Positions 15,997 through 24,928 of a stretch of 64,000 nucleotides of DNA are shown here, one piece after another. The notes beneath the pieces are model-generated. The model had not been told where the DNA came from and searched no databases. It worked only from the letters and a program-made list of their open reading frames with translations. Numbering within the stretch: position 1 is the stretch's first letter; each line of letters begins with the position of its first letter. The translations under genes were made by a program, and so were the position numbers. The DNA is from Sphingomonadaceae bacterium (GTDB lineage: Bacteria > Pseudomonadota > Alphaproteobacteria > Sphingomonadales > Sphingomonadaceae): positions 1-64,000 of the forward strand of contig JADLBY010000119.1 in assembly GCA_020847445.1 (NCBI GenBank), in the 5' to 3' direction.

Positions 15997-17768
15997 TCGC
16001 CGCTCTCCTCATGCCGCACGGTAACCACCCTGAACATGCCCGCGTGCATGTGCATCAGCATGTGGCAGTGAAAGGCCCAGTCGCCCATTGCGTCAGCCGT
16101 GAAATCGAAGGTCACTTTTGCGCCGGGCAGCACATTGATGACATTTTTGCGCGGATATTGGCCCTTTTGGCCGTTCACCACTTCGAAGAAATGGCCATGC
16201 AGATGAATTGGATGCGGCATCATCGTGTGGTTGATGAGGTTCACCCGCACCCGCTCATTGTGGCGGAAGGGCAGCGGTTCGGTCTTCTCCGAATATTTCA
16301 CGCCGTCCATCGACCACATATAGCGTTCCATATTGGCGGTCAGATGGACGTCGATTTCGCGCGACGGCTTGCGCTGGTCAGGATTGGGTTCGAGCGCGCG
16401 GAGCTGGCTGAGCGTCAGCACGCGGTGCGGCACCTTTTCCAGGCCGGTTGGGCGCTCGGCATTGCGGTCCAGCGGAGTGGGCGCGAGGCTGGCGACACCC
16501 GGCCCCATCTTGACCTGCGGCGCGACCGAAGGATCGCGCATGTTCATGTCGCCATGATCCATCGCCGCCATATCATGCCCCATCGCGCTATGGTCCATTC
16601 CGGCCATGTCGCCCCCGCCATGATCCATGCCCATGTCCTTCATGGTGAGCAGCGGGCGTTCGCGTAGTGGCGGGATGGGAGCCGTCATCCCCATTTGCGG
16701 CGCAAGTGTCGCGCGGCATTGGCCCGAACGGTCGATGCTTTCTGCGATAAAGGCGTAGGGGATCGCTTCCTTGGGTTCGATAATCACGTCCCATGTCTCG
16801 GCGACGGCAATCTGGAACTCATCAGTCTCGACGGGTGTCAGTGGCAATCCGTCCGAGGCCACCACCCACATCGGCAGGCCGGGAATGCGAATGTTGAAAT
16901 TGCTCATCGCTGCCGCATTGATGATCCGCAGCCGCACCCGCTCACCGGGTTGGAAAATACCTGTCCAGTTGCCCATGCTGTCATGGCCGTTGATCAGGTA
17001 ATGGTAGTAAGCGCCGGTCACATCGGCGATATCAGTCGGGTCCATCAGCATCTGGCCCCACATCACTCGCTCGGACAGCGGCTGATCCTTGCCCTTCAGC
17101 AAACCCCCAAATGTCTGCTTCCGCTTGTTGAAATAGCCTGCCTTCTGCTTCTGTTTCTTGAAGTTGGTGTGGGCGTGCTGGAAACTCCAATCGGAAATCA
17201 CCAGCACATGCTCGCGGTCATATTTGATCGGGTCTGCGCCCGCCGGATCGACGATCAATGCGCCATACATGCCCATTGCTTCCTGCATATGGCTGTGGCT
17301 GTGATACCAATAGGTGCCGTGCTGCCGCATCGGAAATTCGTAAGTGAAGCTCTCGCCGGGACCGATGCCGGGGAAGCTCACCCCCGGCACGCCGTCCATC
17401 TGGAAAGGCAACAGCATTCCGTGCCAGTGTACCGACGTGTCTTCGGATAATGTGTTGCGCACGACCAGCTTGATATTCTGCCCCTCGCGAAGCCGGATCA
17501 GCGGCGCGGGCAGCGTGCCATTGACGGTATAGGCATGGCCTGTTTTCTTGCCGAGGCGGAAGGCCGACTGGCCGACGCTTAGCTCAATTTCAGGGCCGTT
17601 GAGCGTCCCCGGCTGTCCGGCAACAGCGTGCAGCCCATGTGACCCGCTCTTCGCCCAAGCCGGGAACAGCTCGCCAAGCGCCATTGCGCTCCCGGCCATT
17701 GTCGCGCCCTTGAGCAGCGAGCGGCGATTCATGGGATTTTGCATCGGAAGCGATATGTCGGTTGCCAT
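15993..17768 (-). CDS. copA: multicopper oxidase CopA (copper resistance)
   Basis: 591 aa from the ATG at 17768; the frame stays open upstream but that part is antisense-like shadow over the sigma gene. A twin-arginine signal (NRRSLLKGATMAGSAMALGE) directs export of the folded enzyme. Copper ligands are visible in four places: HWHGML, YWYHSHSHMQE, HPIHLHGHFF and HCHMLMHMHAGMF. A Met/His-rich insert (MDHSAMGHDMAAMDHGDM) is typical of PcoA/CopA oxidases. It would oxidise Cu(I) in the periplasm. It follows the ECF sigma gene by 31 bases and is coupled to copB. Confidence 0.95.
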   Translation of the reverse strand: MATDISLPMQNPMNRRSLLKGATMAGSAMALGELFPAWAKSGSHGLHAVAGQPGTLNGPEIELSVGQSAFRLGKKTGHAYTVNGTLPAPLIRLREGQNIKLVVRNTLSEDTSVHWHGMLLPFQMDGVPGVSFPGIGPGESFTYEFPMRQHGTYWYHSHSHMQEAMGMYGALIVDPAGADPIKYDREHVLVISDWSFQHAHTNFKKQKQKAGYFNKRKQTFGGLLKGKDQPLSERVMWGQMLMDPTDIADVTGAYYHYLINGHDSMGNWTGIFQPGERVRLRIINAAAMSNFNIRIPGLPMWVVASDGLPLTPVETDEFQIAVAETWDVIIEPKEAIPYAFIAESIDRSGQCRATLAPQMGMTAPIPPLRERPLLTMKDMGMDHGGGDMAGMDHSAMGHDMAAMDHGDMNMRDPSVAPQVKMGPGVASLAPTPLDRNAERPTGLEKVPHRVLTLSQLRALEPNPDQRKPSREIDVHLTANMERYMWSMDGVKYSEKTEPLPFRHNERVRVNLINHTMMPHPIHLHGHFFEVVNGQKGQYPRKNVINVLPGAKVTFDFTADAMGDWAFHCHMLMHMHAGMFRVVTVRHEESGE

Positions 17769-17799
17769 ATCCTCTTTACGCACGCCTTGCCGCCACCCC

Positions 17800-18366
17800 T
17801 CAATCTTCTCCCAAGATTTCGCCCAACCGGCCCCGCGCACGATAGAGCCGGGTTTCGACGGCCTTTTCGCTGACCCCCAGAACCTCCGCCGCTTCGGCCT
17901 GGCTAAGTCCCTCGACCGTTCGCAGCACCAGCACCTCGCGCAAGCGGTGCGGCAAGCGGGCCATTGCTTGCATGACGTGCGCCAGCTCGGCTCGGTCGAA
18001 CGCTTCTGCATCGGGCAAGGGCTGTTCGGCAGCCACGGCGAGGCCGTCCTCCATCGGGGCTGCCCGCGTGAAGAAGCTGCGCACCGCACGCCGCCGCGCC
18101 CAATCGCGGCATTTGTTGAGCGCAATGCGCGAAATCCATGTCTGAAAGGATCGCCCCGGATCGTAAGATTTGAGTGCCGCGAAAGCGGAAACGAAGCTCT
18201 CTTGCGTCAGGTCCAGCGCTTCATCGGCATCACCGATGGTGCTGCGGATCAGGCGATAGACCGGCAATTTATAGCGCGCCAGAAATTCGCGGAAGCTAGC
18301 CTCGTTTCCGCCGAGCGCAAGCGCCCTCAGCTCGGCATCGCTGCATTCGGAGAGATCGAGGCTCAC
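17800..18366 (-). CDS. ECF RNA polymerase sigma factor (CnrH-like)
   Basis: 188 aa. The sigma-2 region contains LYRLIRSTIGDADEALDLTQ-like residues (VYRLIRSTIG, DADEALDLTQESFVSAF). The sigma-4 region has LPHRLREVLVLRTVEGLSQA and AEVLGVSEKAVETRLYRARG. Together with the two preceding genes it matches the CnrYXH arrangement, in which a membrane anti-sigma and a periplasmic metal sensor hold the sigma factor. Its start overlaps the sensor gene's stop. Likely targets are the twin TGAGGG-N16-CGTAT promoters at 19118-19193. Linkage to copper is inferred from copA downstream. Confidence 0.9.
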   Translation of the reverse strand: MSLDLSECSDAELRALALGGNEASFREFLARYKLPVYRLIRSTIGDADEALDLTQESFVSAFAALKSYDPGRSFQTWISRIALNKCRDWARRRAVRSFFTRAAPMEDGLAVAAEQPLPDAEAFDRAELAHVMQAMARLPHRLREVLVLRTVEGLSQAEAAEVLGVSEKAVETRLYRARGRLGEILGED

Positions 18367-18818
18367 TTACTCTGTGAAGGCTGGGCTTCGGCGGTTAGCG
18401 CCTTGACCACGGTCGCATCGAACATGCGCGCCTGTTCGGGATTGAGGACGGCGCGCATGGCAAAAAGATGCTCGAGCGTCTCTTTCTGGAGTTCGCCCAT
18501 GACATGGTGGCTATGATCGACCGCCGCTGTCACTTGCGGGCCATAACCATGCTCGGCCTCAATGGCGCTCGCGAGCCTAGCGTTCGCAGCGCGCATTTCC
18601 AGTTCGAGCGCCTTGCGCCGGACGGCGAAGCGCGCCTCAATGGCTTCGATCTTGGCATGTTGCGCAGGATCGAGCTTCAACCGGCTGTGCAGCAGGGCAT
18701 GGAGCTCGGTTTCGCTAGGGCGCGGCTGATCGGACACTGCCCGGCCGATGAAAACACCCGCCAACGCCGCCGCGAAAGCGACGACCGCAATCAGCGTAAT
18801 CCGCTTCCAGCCTACCAT
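18363..18818 (-). CDS. periplasmic heavy-metal sensor (CnrX-like)
   Basis: 151 aa. One N-terminal membrane anchor (ITLIAVVAFAAALAGVFIGR) precedes a periplasmic helical hairpin domain. It contains ELHALLHSRLKLDPAQHAKI and a metal-binding-type segment DHSHHVMGELQKETLEHLF, the CnrX/Spy-like pattern. It starts directly after the stop of the anti-sigma-like gene (TGA ATG) and overlaps the sigma gene. It should detect periplasmic metal and release the sigma factor via its partner. Confidence 0.85.
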   Translation of the reverse strand: MVGWKRITLIAVVAFAAALAGVFIGRAVSDQPRPSETELHALLHSRLKLDPAQHAKIEAIEARFAVRRKALELEMRAANARLASAIEAEHGYGPQVTAAVDHSHHVMGELQKETLEHLFAMRAVLNPEQARMFDATVVKALTAEAQPSQSK

Positions 18819-19085
18819 TCAGCGCGGGTCCAGCAGCGTCGAAGGTGCCAGCACGCTGTTGCTGGCGAACGGGGATAGCGGGGGCGCAGCAACTGCGGGA
18901 CTGCCCGATATGCTGCCAGCGGCGACGCCGGTGCCAAGCGACAGCAGCGCCGCCAGCGCGAGCAGGCGCGGCCCGGTCGCTTGTTCGCGGCGGCGGGTGG
19001 CGAGTGCAGCCAACACCGCATCATCCAGCGCGCCTAATGCGTCAGGCACGGGTGCATCGCGCAAATGGGGCAAAAGATCGTTCAT
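18819..19085 (-). CDS. putative membrane anti-sigma factor (CnrY-like)
   Basis: 88 aa from the ATG at 19085 (MNDLLPHLRDAPVPDALGAL). A short cytoplasmic N-terminus, one membrane span (LLALAALLSLGTGVAAGSI) and a small periplasmic tail make up the protein. Size and topology match CnrY/NccY anti-sigma proteins, though primary similarity in this group is low. It heads the operon, followed immediately by the sensor and the sigma gene. The assignment rests mainly on the three-gene order. Confidence 0.7.
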   Translation of the reverse strand: MNDLLPHLRDAPVPDALGALDDAVLAALATRRREQATGPRLLALAALLSLGTGVAAGSISGSPAVAAPPLSPFASNSVLAPSTLLDPR

Positions 19086-19117
19086 AACCGCAACTCTCGA
19101 CAAAGTTCTAAATCCTC

Positions 19118-19144
19118 ATACGCATCGGATGATCTCACCCCTCA
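19118..19144 (-). promoter_or_regulatory. predicted ECF promoter of the copper operon
   Basis: Minus strand: TGAGGG (19144-19139), 16 bases, CGTAT (19122-19118), 32 bases before the ATG at 19085. The same motif, spacing and distance to the start occur divergently at 19167-19193. The pattern is seen directly; recognition by the adjacent sigma factor is an inference. Confidence 0.65.
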
Positions 19145-19166
19145 TAACAGGCGAGGCGACATTGCG

Positions 19167-19193
19167 TGAGGGACGATTGCTGCCCGTGCGTAT
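19167..19193 (+). promoter_or_regulatory. predicted ECF promoter of copCD
   Basis: TGAGGG at 19167-19172, then 16 bases, then CGTAT at 19189-19193, 30 bases before the copC ATG. It is the mirror partner of 19118-19144, so one sigma factor could switch on both operons at once. Confidence 0.65.
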
Positions 19194-19223
19194 TTCCTCT
19201 GAAAGCTCACCACGGAGATACAA

Positions 19224-19604
19224 ATGCTCAAGTTCCTTATTCCCGCTGTCGCCGCTGCGTCACTCGCAATCTTGCCGACGGCGGTGCTTGCTCATGTCAA
19301 GCTGACGGCTTCGACGCCCGCTGCGAATGCGACTGTTGCAAAGCCAAGCCGCATTGAACTCAAACTCAGCGAAAGGTTGATCGCACCGACGGTCAAGACC
19401 GAGGTTATCATGACCGGAATGCCCGGCATGAAAGATCACCCGCCCATGAAGATGGCGCATACGTCGCAGATGGGTAAGGATGGCAAGTCGATGACGCTTT
19501 TGCTCAAGAAGGCGCTGGTGCCGGGAAGCTATACCGTCAAATGGTCGGCAGCTGGCGCGGACAGCCACCGCATGGGCAGCGAGTTCAGCTTCAAGGTCAA
19601 GTAA
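19224..19604 (+). CDS. copC: copper-resistance periplasmic protein CopC
   Basis: 126 aa. A signal peptide ends at VLA so that the mature protein begins with His (HVKLTASTP), the CopC/YobA N-terminal Cu(II) ligand. A Met-rich segment (MTGMPGMKDHPPMKM) lies mid-protein and DSHRMGSEF near the end. It shuttles copper in the periplasm and partners CopD. It is preceded by the divergent ECF-type promoter and followed after 6 bases by copD. Confidence 0.93.
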   Translation: MLKFLIPAVAAASLAILPTAVLAHVKLTASTPAANATVAKPSRIELKLSERLIAPTVKTEVIMTGMPGMKDHPPMKMAHTSQMGKDGKSMTLLLKKALVPGSYTVKWSAAGADSHRMGSEFSFKVK

Positions 19605-19610
19605 GCGCTT

Positions 19611-20540
19611 ATGCCCGAATGGGTCGGCATTTGCATCAGGTTCGCACAATTTGCGAGCCAGATGCTGCTTGTCGGCATCGCTGCCTTTCCGCTTTATGCC
19701 TTGCGGTCAAACGAACGGGCGGATGCAACAGTAAACCTGGCATTGGGCGCGCTCCTACCTATCCTTGCGGCCATCGCATTATGCGCCACAGTCGGCGGAT
19801 TCATCGTGATGAGTGCCAACATGATGGGCGTGACGCTGGCTGAGATCGACGGAACGATGCTCCTGTCGATGGTGAGCGAGACCGACGCAGGCCGTGCCGC
19901 ACTTGGGCGGCTGGCGGCATTGGTTACGGCCCTGTTGGTGCTTGCCTGGCGCACCGACCGGACAGGTTTTCGGCTGTGCGCCGTCGCGGTACTTGGCGCA
20001 GTGTCGCTTTCAACGCTTGTCTGGTCGGGCCATGCCGCTGCGACGGAGGGCGTGGCCGGAACGGTGCATCGCGTTTCGGATACCGTCCATATGCTGTCTG
20101 CCGCGATCTGGCTGGGAGCAATCCTGTGCTTCCTGTGGCTGTTGCGGTCATCGGACGGTGCAGCATCGTCCGGCAGACCGGCAATTGCGGCGCGCGCACT
20201 TGCGCAGTTCGGGCGTATTGGAACCGCTTGCGTTGCGCTGATTATCGCCACCGGAATCGTCAACGGTCAGATGATCGTCGGCTGGAATGGGATCGGCGAC
20301 AGCCTTGCGGGGCCATATGGCCAGCTTCTGTTTGCCAAGCTGGCTGCGTTCGTCGCGATGCTCGCACTGGCGGCGCTCAACCGGTGGCGCTTGACCCCGG
20401 CACTCGCAAACGCCCGGCAAACCGGCGAACCCCGCGCCGAACTTATGGCGATGCGTCGTAGCGTCGTTGTCGAAGCGGCAACGGCGGCGGCCATAATCGC
20501 GCTCGTCGCATGGTTGGGAACTTTGGACCCGCTTGCTTAG
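19611..20540 (+). CDS. copD: copper resistance membrane protein CopD
   Basis: 309 aa with eight predicted membrane spans. Typical CopD residues include WSGHAAATEG and HRVSDTVHMLSAAIWLGAIL, His-containing helices thought to carry copper across the inner membrane. The end converges on traD with a 15-base gap, marking the border between metal cargo and mobilization genes. It acts with CopC. Confidence 0.92.
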   Translation: MPEWVGICIRFAQFASQMLLVGIAAFPLYALRSNERADATVNLALGALLPILAAIALCATVGGFIVMSANMMGVTLAEIDGTMLLSMVSETDAGRAALGRLAALVTALLVLAWRTDRTGFRLCAVAVLGAVSLSTLVWSGHAAATEGVAGTVHRVSDTVHMLSAAIWLGAILCFLWLLRSSDGAASSGRPAIAARALAQFGRIGTACVALIIATGIVNGQMIVGWNGIGDSLAGPYGQLLFAKLAAFVAMLALAALNRWRLTPALANARQTGEPRAELMAMRRSVVVEAATAAAIIALVAWLGTLDPLA

Positions 20541-20555
20541 AACCGCGCTTACGTC

Positions 20556-20879
20556 TTAGCTCACTTCATCCGCGTCAGCTTCAAACGCCCGCTTGCCCTT
20601 GCGCTTCCACAGCATCAGCGCCTGGTCGCGTTCATCGCCCCGCAGCTTGGTGGCGACGGTGAGGAACGCGCCGTAGAGCGTGGCGCGATCATCGTTGGTG
20701 AGTTCGACCAGATCGGCCTTCACGACAAGGCCGCCCAGTTCGATCAACTGCCGCGTCCGCTCGCGCCGTTTGACCTGCCATTCGCGCATGTCGGTGCGGG
20801 CCTTTCGCGCTTCAAGCCGATGCCGCGCCGCTGTCAGTCGCCTGAGCGCCTTCGGACAAGCGTTCAGTTCGCGTTCCAC
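20556..20879 (-). CDS. traD: conjugal transfer protein TraD (island 1 copy)
   Basis: 107 aa from a GTG at 20879, a start shared with the copy at 29773; the alternative ATG is at 20789. The conserved block TDMREWQVKRRERTRQLIEL then GGLVVKADLVEL is the TraD pattern of Ti-type Dtr systems. The 5' end overlaps traC in another frame. It would assist TraA at oriT. Start choice is uncertain; the body of the protein is well supported by its homologue in island 2. Confidence 0.75.
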   Translation of the reverse strand: MERELNACPKALRRLTAARHRLEARKARTDMREWQVKRRERTRQLIELGGLVVKADLVELTNDDRATLYGAFLTVATKLRGDERDQALMLWKRKGKRAFEADADEVS

Positions 20880-21117
20880 GCTTGCGCGCTGTGCCTTGAA
20901 AGAAAGCCGCGCCGCGTTTGCGCCAGCTCTCCTTTCGTGCGCCGTCGTTGGTTTCCTTGATTTCAAGCAACGCGCCCGCGAGCGTTTCCGCGTCCCGCGC
21001 ATCCGCGCCGGTGGCGATGACCAGCTCGCCAAGCTGTTGGACGCGGCGCTCTTTCAGTTGCTTCGCTTTGTCGGCGAGCACCTTCAGTTCCGAATCGATG
21101 TCTATGGGTTTGCGCAT
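20812..21117 (-). CDS. traC: conjugal transfer protein TraC (island 1 copy)
   Basis: 101 aa. MRKPIDIDSELKVLADKAKQ then LKERRVQQLGELVIATGAD is the TraC (Ti-plasmid Dtr) signature, with GAAFFQ near the end. A GGAG ribosome site lies 7 bases upstream. It is divergent from traA with the oriT between. It is an accessory relaxosome protein, closely similar to 29535-29840. Confidence 0.88.
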   Translation of the reverse strand: MRKPIDIDSELKVLADKAKQLKERRVQQLGELVIATGADARDAETLAGALLEIKETNDGARKESWRKRGAAFFQGTARKRGTRTERLSEGAQATDSGAASA

Positions 21118-21232
21118 CTATTGTCTCCATCGAGTGGTGATGCGCCGAATATAAAGCTGTGCTTTGCGCTTTGCAGTAATGGCGTTGGGACAGTCTGAAA
21201 CCACCTAGTCCCGAACAGGATTTTATCATGGG

Positions 21233-21260
21233 AGGGCGCGCTTATACGTCGTGCCGACGT
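21233..21260 (+). other. oriT nic-region (island 1)
   Basis: agggcgcgcttatacgt at 21233-21249 closely resembles the RSF1010/Ti-family nic region (reverse complement TAAGCGCGCCCT against the known TAAGTGCGCCCT). An adjoining inverted repeat ACGTCG-TGC-CGACGT occupies 21246-21260. It lies between divergent traC and traA and is repeated in inverted orientation at 29392-29419. Confidence 0.78.
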
Positions 21261-21289
21261 GCGCTTGGTGGCGTAGATGGATTGCCGTC

Positions 21290-24187
21290 ATGGCGATCTT
21301 CCACCTCTCGGTCAAAGTCATCAGCCGCGCGAGCGGGCGCAGTGCGGTGGCGGCGGCAGCCTATCGCGGAGCCGAACGGCTGCACGATGAGCGTCTCGAC
21401 CGCGACCATGACTTCACCAACAAGGATGGCGTCGTCCATTCCGAAGTTATGCTGCCCGAGGGCGCGCCGCCCGAGTTCGCTGATCGCGAAAAGCTCTGGA
21501 ACGCGGTCGAGGCTGCGGAGAAGCGCAAAGACGCGCAGCTTGCGCGCGAGGTCGAGTTCGCGATTCCGCGCGAGTTGAACAAGCAGCAGGGGATCGAACT
21601 GGCGCGCGATTTTGCCCAAGCCGAGTTCGTTGAAAAGGGCATGATCGCCGATCTCAATGTCCATTGGGATATAGGCGCGGACGGTGAGCCGAAGCCCCAT
21701 GCGCATGTCATGCTGACCATGCGCGAAGTGAAGGGCGATGGCTTCGGCGCGAAAGTGCGCGACTGGAACAAGGCCGAACTGGTCGAGCAGTGGCGCGAGC
21801 GCTGGGCAAGCCACGTCAACGAACGGCTTGCCGAACTCGATATCGACGCGCGGATCGATCACCGCAGTCTGGAAGCGCAAGGTATTGCGCTGGAGCCGCA
21901 GGACAAGATCGGTCCCGCCGCCTCACGCATCGGCATTCGCGGCCTTGAAGCCGAACGGATCGAAGAACACCGCGCCATAGCGCAGCGCAACGGCGAGCGG
22001 ATCATCGCCAATCCGAATGTCGCGCTCGACGCAATCACGCACCAGCAAGCTACCTTCACGAGCCGCGACCTTGCCATGTTCGTGCATCGGCACAGCGACG
22101 GGAAAGAGCAATTCGATCTGGCGATTAGTGCAGTGCGCGGATCGCCAGATTTGATTGCTCTGGGTCAGGACGGACGCGGCAACGACCGCTTCACATCGCG
22201 CCAGATGATCGATACCGAGCAGCGCTTGCAGCAGGCGTCGCAGTTGATGGCGGAGCGCGAGCGGCACCGCGTCAATGGACACGACCGCGAGGCTGCTTTG
22301 GCGCGCGCCGAGGAACGCAGCTTGGTGCTTTCGGGCGAACAGCGCGCAGCGTTCGAGCATGTCACCGATGCGCGCGGCCTCAGCATCGTCGTTGGCTATG
22401 CCGGGACCGGCAAGAGCGCGATGCTTGGCGTTGCGCGCGAGGCTTGGGAGAGCGCTGGCTACACTGTTCGCGGCGCGGCGCTGTCAGGCGTTGCCGCCGA
22501 GGGATTGGAGCAAGGTTCGGGCATTGCCTCGCGCACCATCGCAAGCCTTGAACATCAGTGGGGTCATGGCCGCGAGCAACTGACTTCGCGCGATGTGCTG
22601 GTAATCGACGAAGCGGGTATGGTCGGCACGCGCCAGATGGAGCGCGTGCTGTCTCGCGCCGCCGATGCCGGAGCAAAAGTCGTTCTGGTTGGCGACCCGC
22701 AACAGTTACAGGCCATCGAAGCAGGCGCGGCTTTCCGAGCGATCCACGAACGGCATGGTGGCGTCGAAATCAGCGAGGTCCGCCGCCAGCATGACGGCTG
22801 GCAGCAGGACGCCACTCGGCGCCTTGCCACCGGGCGCACGGGGCTTGCGATTCAGGCTTACGGTGAACGCGGCATGGTCCATTCAGCCGAAACGCGCGAG
22901 GCTGCGCGTAGTGAGCTGATCGACCGTTGGGATCGTGACCGGCAGGCGCGCCCGGACGACACCCGCATCATCCTCACCCACACCAATGACGAGGTGCGCG
23001 ACTTGAATGAAGCGGCGCGCGGGCGGATGCGCGAGGCCGGTGCGCTTGGCGATGACGCGACCGTCAAAGCCGAGCGTGGCGAGCGGCGGTTCGCCAGTGG
23101 CGACCGCATCATGTTCCTGCGCAATGAGCGCAGCTTGGGCGTGAAAAACGGGACGTTGGGAACCATCGAGCAGGCGTCGCCGCAGCGGATGGCAGTGCGC
23201 ACCGACGATGGCCGCAGCGTCGCCTTCGATACAAAGGACTATTCCCATATCGACCACGGCTACGCCGCCACGATCCACAAGGCGCAGGGTATGACGGTGG
23301 ACCGCGCACACGTCCTCGCCACGCCCGGCATGGACAGCCATTCCGCCTATGTCGCTTTGTCGCGTCACCGCGACAGCGTGGACCTCCACTATGGCCGCGA
23401 TGACTTCGCGGACCAGTCGAAACTTGTCCGCACATTGAGCCGCGAACGCGGCAAGGACATGGCGAGCGATTACGAACCGGCGAGAGACTTTGCCGAGCGG
23501 CGCGGGATCACCTTCCGCGAGCGCGTCGCCGAGATCGTCCGAAGGATCGTGCCGGAGAAGGCACGGAGCATTTTTGCCAACTTCCGCCCAGCACCCGAAG
23601 CGCAGCGCGACATTGCGACCGAACAGAAGCCAAAGGCTGACCCGCTCGACATGCAGCGCAACGTCGAACGCTACGCCCGTGCCATTGAGGACATCGGGCG
23701 AACGCAGGCCAAAGGCTTAAACGCCATGCCGCACCAGATTGCCGCGCGCGATAAAGCCCATACCGCCCTCAATAACTTGAAGGCCAACGCAGGTCGAGAC
23801 TTAGCATCTGCCTTCCGGCAGGAACCGGAACTTGTCGGCCAAGCCGCCAGCGGACGCACCGCCAATGCCATCCGCGCCATGCAGCTCGAAGCCGAAATCC
23901 GCACCAACCCGCAAATGCGCGCCGACCGCTTTGTGAGCGACTGGCAGCGACTCAACCACCAGCGCGAGCTGTCTTTCCGCACCGGAGACTATCGTCGCGC
24001 CGACGCCACCACGGCTAGCATGGGGGCAATGGCAAAAGGGCTGGAGCGCGACCCGCAAGTCGATTCGCTTCTGCGAAACCGCAAGGTCGAGCTTGGCATC
24101 CACGCCAGCGCAACGGGCGGCATCGCCCGCCAGCTCAACGATTACCTCGGCCTCGGTCGCGCCCGCGACTTGGGCATCAGTATGTAA
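21290..24187 (+). CDS. traA: Ti-type conjugative relaxase/helicase TraA (island 1 copy)
   Basis: 965 aa from the ATG at 21290 (MAIFHLSVKVISRASGRSAV). An N-terminal MobQ-type relaxase domain has AAAAYRGAERLHDERLDRDH and the metal motif PKPHAHVMLTMRE. A RecD/TraI-like helicase follows, with Walker A GYAGTGKSAML, Walker B VLVIDEAGMVGTRQMER and a late motif ATIHKAQGMTVDRAHVL. A long helical C-terminus completes it. It would nick oriT and unwind the transferred strand. The copy at 26405-29362 is close throughout and in opposite orientation. Confidence 0.95.
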   Translation: MAIFHLSVKVISRASGRSAVAAAAYRGAERLHDERLDRDHDFTNKDGVVHSEVMLPEGAPPEFADREKLWNAVEAAEKRKDAQLAREVEFAIPRELNKQQGIELARDFAQAEFVEKGMIADLNVHWDIGADGEPKPHAHVMLTMREVKGDGFGAKVRDWNKAELVEQWRERWASHVNERLAELDIDARIDHRSLEAQGIALEPQDKIGPAASRIGIRGLEAERIEEHRAIAQRNGERIIANPNVALDAITHQQATFTSRDLAMFVHRHSDGKEQFDLAISAVRGSPDLIALGQDGRGNDRFTSRQMIDTEQRLQQASQLMAERERHRVNGHDREAALARAEERSLVLSGEQRAAFEHVTDARGLSIVVGYAGTGKSAMLGVAREAWESAGYTVRGAALSGVAAEGLEQGSGIASRTIASLEHQWGHGREQLTSRDVLVIDEAGMVGTRQMERVLSRAADAGAKVVLVGDPQQLQAIEAGAAFRAIHERHGGVEISEVRRQHDGWQQDATRRLATGRTGLAIQAYGERGMVHSAETREAARSELIDRWDRDRQARPDDTRIILTHTNDEVRDLNEAARGRMREAGALGDDATVKAERGERRFASGDRIMFLRNERSLGVKNGTLGTIEQASPQRMAVRTDDGRSVAFDTKDYSHIDHGYAATIHKAQGMTVDRAHVLATPGMDSHSAYVALSRHRDSVDLHYGRDDFADQSKLVRTLSRERGKDMASDYEPARDFAERRGITFRERVAEIVRRIVPEKARSIFANFRPAPEAQRDIATEQKPKADPLDMQRNVERYARAIEDIGRTQAKGLNAMPHQIAARDKAHTALNNLKANAGRDLASAFRQEPELVGQAASGRTANAIRAMQLEAEIRTNPQMRADRFVSDWQRLNHQRELSFRTGDYRRADATTASMGAMAKGLERDPQVDSLLRNRKVELGIHASATGGIARQLNDYLGLGRARDLGISM

Positions 24188-24199
24188 AGGAGAAGAACG

Positions 24200-24928
24200 A
24201 TGGAACCAGACGTGATTGCCGCGAAGCCGCCGGAGATCGAAAGCAACGATCCTGCCAGCAAGGAATTCCGAAAGCTCAAACGCGAAGTCGGCTTGTTGCG
24301 GATTGCGGTCGAGAAGCTCGCCGATGAACCGGCGAGCATCGTCATTCCCGACTATACCGAGACTTTGGAAGGCATTTCCGAGCAGATGCAGGCTACCGCC
24401 GATCAGCTCGCCAAATGGGCTGAGAAGCCCGCTTTGCGGCTGACGCCCCAAGCCTTGAGCGATGCCATCGTCAAGGCTGGCACCGACGCACGAGCGGACG
24501 ACCATTCGGCGCTCGCAAAAGCGACCAGCACCATGCGGGAAACGGAGCGCCGAATCGCCGACGTGGTTGTATCGGCCCGAACCGCCGAAGAGCAGCGCAC
24601 TTGGCTATGGCGGGCCGGGTTGATCGGTGCAGTCGTTGGCTCTTTCGTCGCCATCGCCCTGCCGGTCTTCGCCATAACCGCTGCGCCAGAAAGCTGGCAT
24701 TGGCCTGAAAAGCGCGCGACGAGCATTTTGGGCGGCGATATGTGGTTTGCGGGCGAGCGCTTGCAGGCCCGCGCCGACCAAGATCGCTGGCTGTTACGAT
24801 CAGACTTCGAGCGCATGACCGAAAGCAGCCGCGAGCGTATTGCCAATTGCCTGAACGCGGCGGCCAAGGCTCAGCGGCCCACGAAATGCGAAGTAACCTT
24901 GAAGCCGCCGACTCCGGAGGCCCGGTAG
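24200..24928 (+). CDS. DUF6118 family protein (island 1 copy)
   Basis: 242 aa, 12 bases after traA with GGAG upstream. The N-terminal half is helical and charged (KEFRKLKREVGLLRIAVEKL, then IVIPDYTETL). A single membrane span (GLIGAVVGSFVAIALPVFAI) is followed by a WHWPEKRA segment and a C-terminal part ending in ANCLNAAAKAQRPTKCEV. It is always paired with TraA in this window and related to 25700-26395. The function is unknown; a membrane anchor for the relaxosome is plausible. Confidence 0.85.
   Translation: MEPDVIAAKPPEIESNDPASKEFRKLKREVGLLRIAVEKLADEPASIVIPDYTETLEGISEQMQATADQLAKWAEKPALRLTPQALSDAIVKAGTDARADDHSALAKATSTMRETERRIADVVVSARTAEEQRTWLWRAGLIGAVVGSFVAIALPVFAITAAPESWHWPEKRATSILGGDMWFAGERLQARADQDRWLLRSDFERMTESSRERIANCLNAAAKAQRPTKCEVTLKPPTPEAR

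Noticed and set aside
15993..18125. A 710-residue fusion protein extending copA through the sigma gene
   Set aside because: The extra 119 codons overlap the sigma gene in another frame and lack a signal; the twin-arginine start at 17768 is the normal CopA N-terminus.
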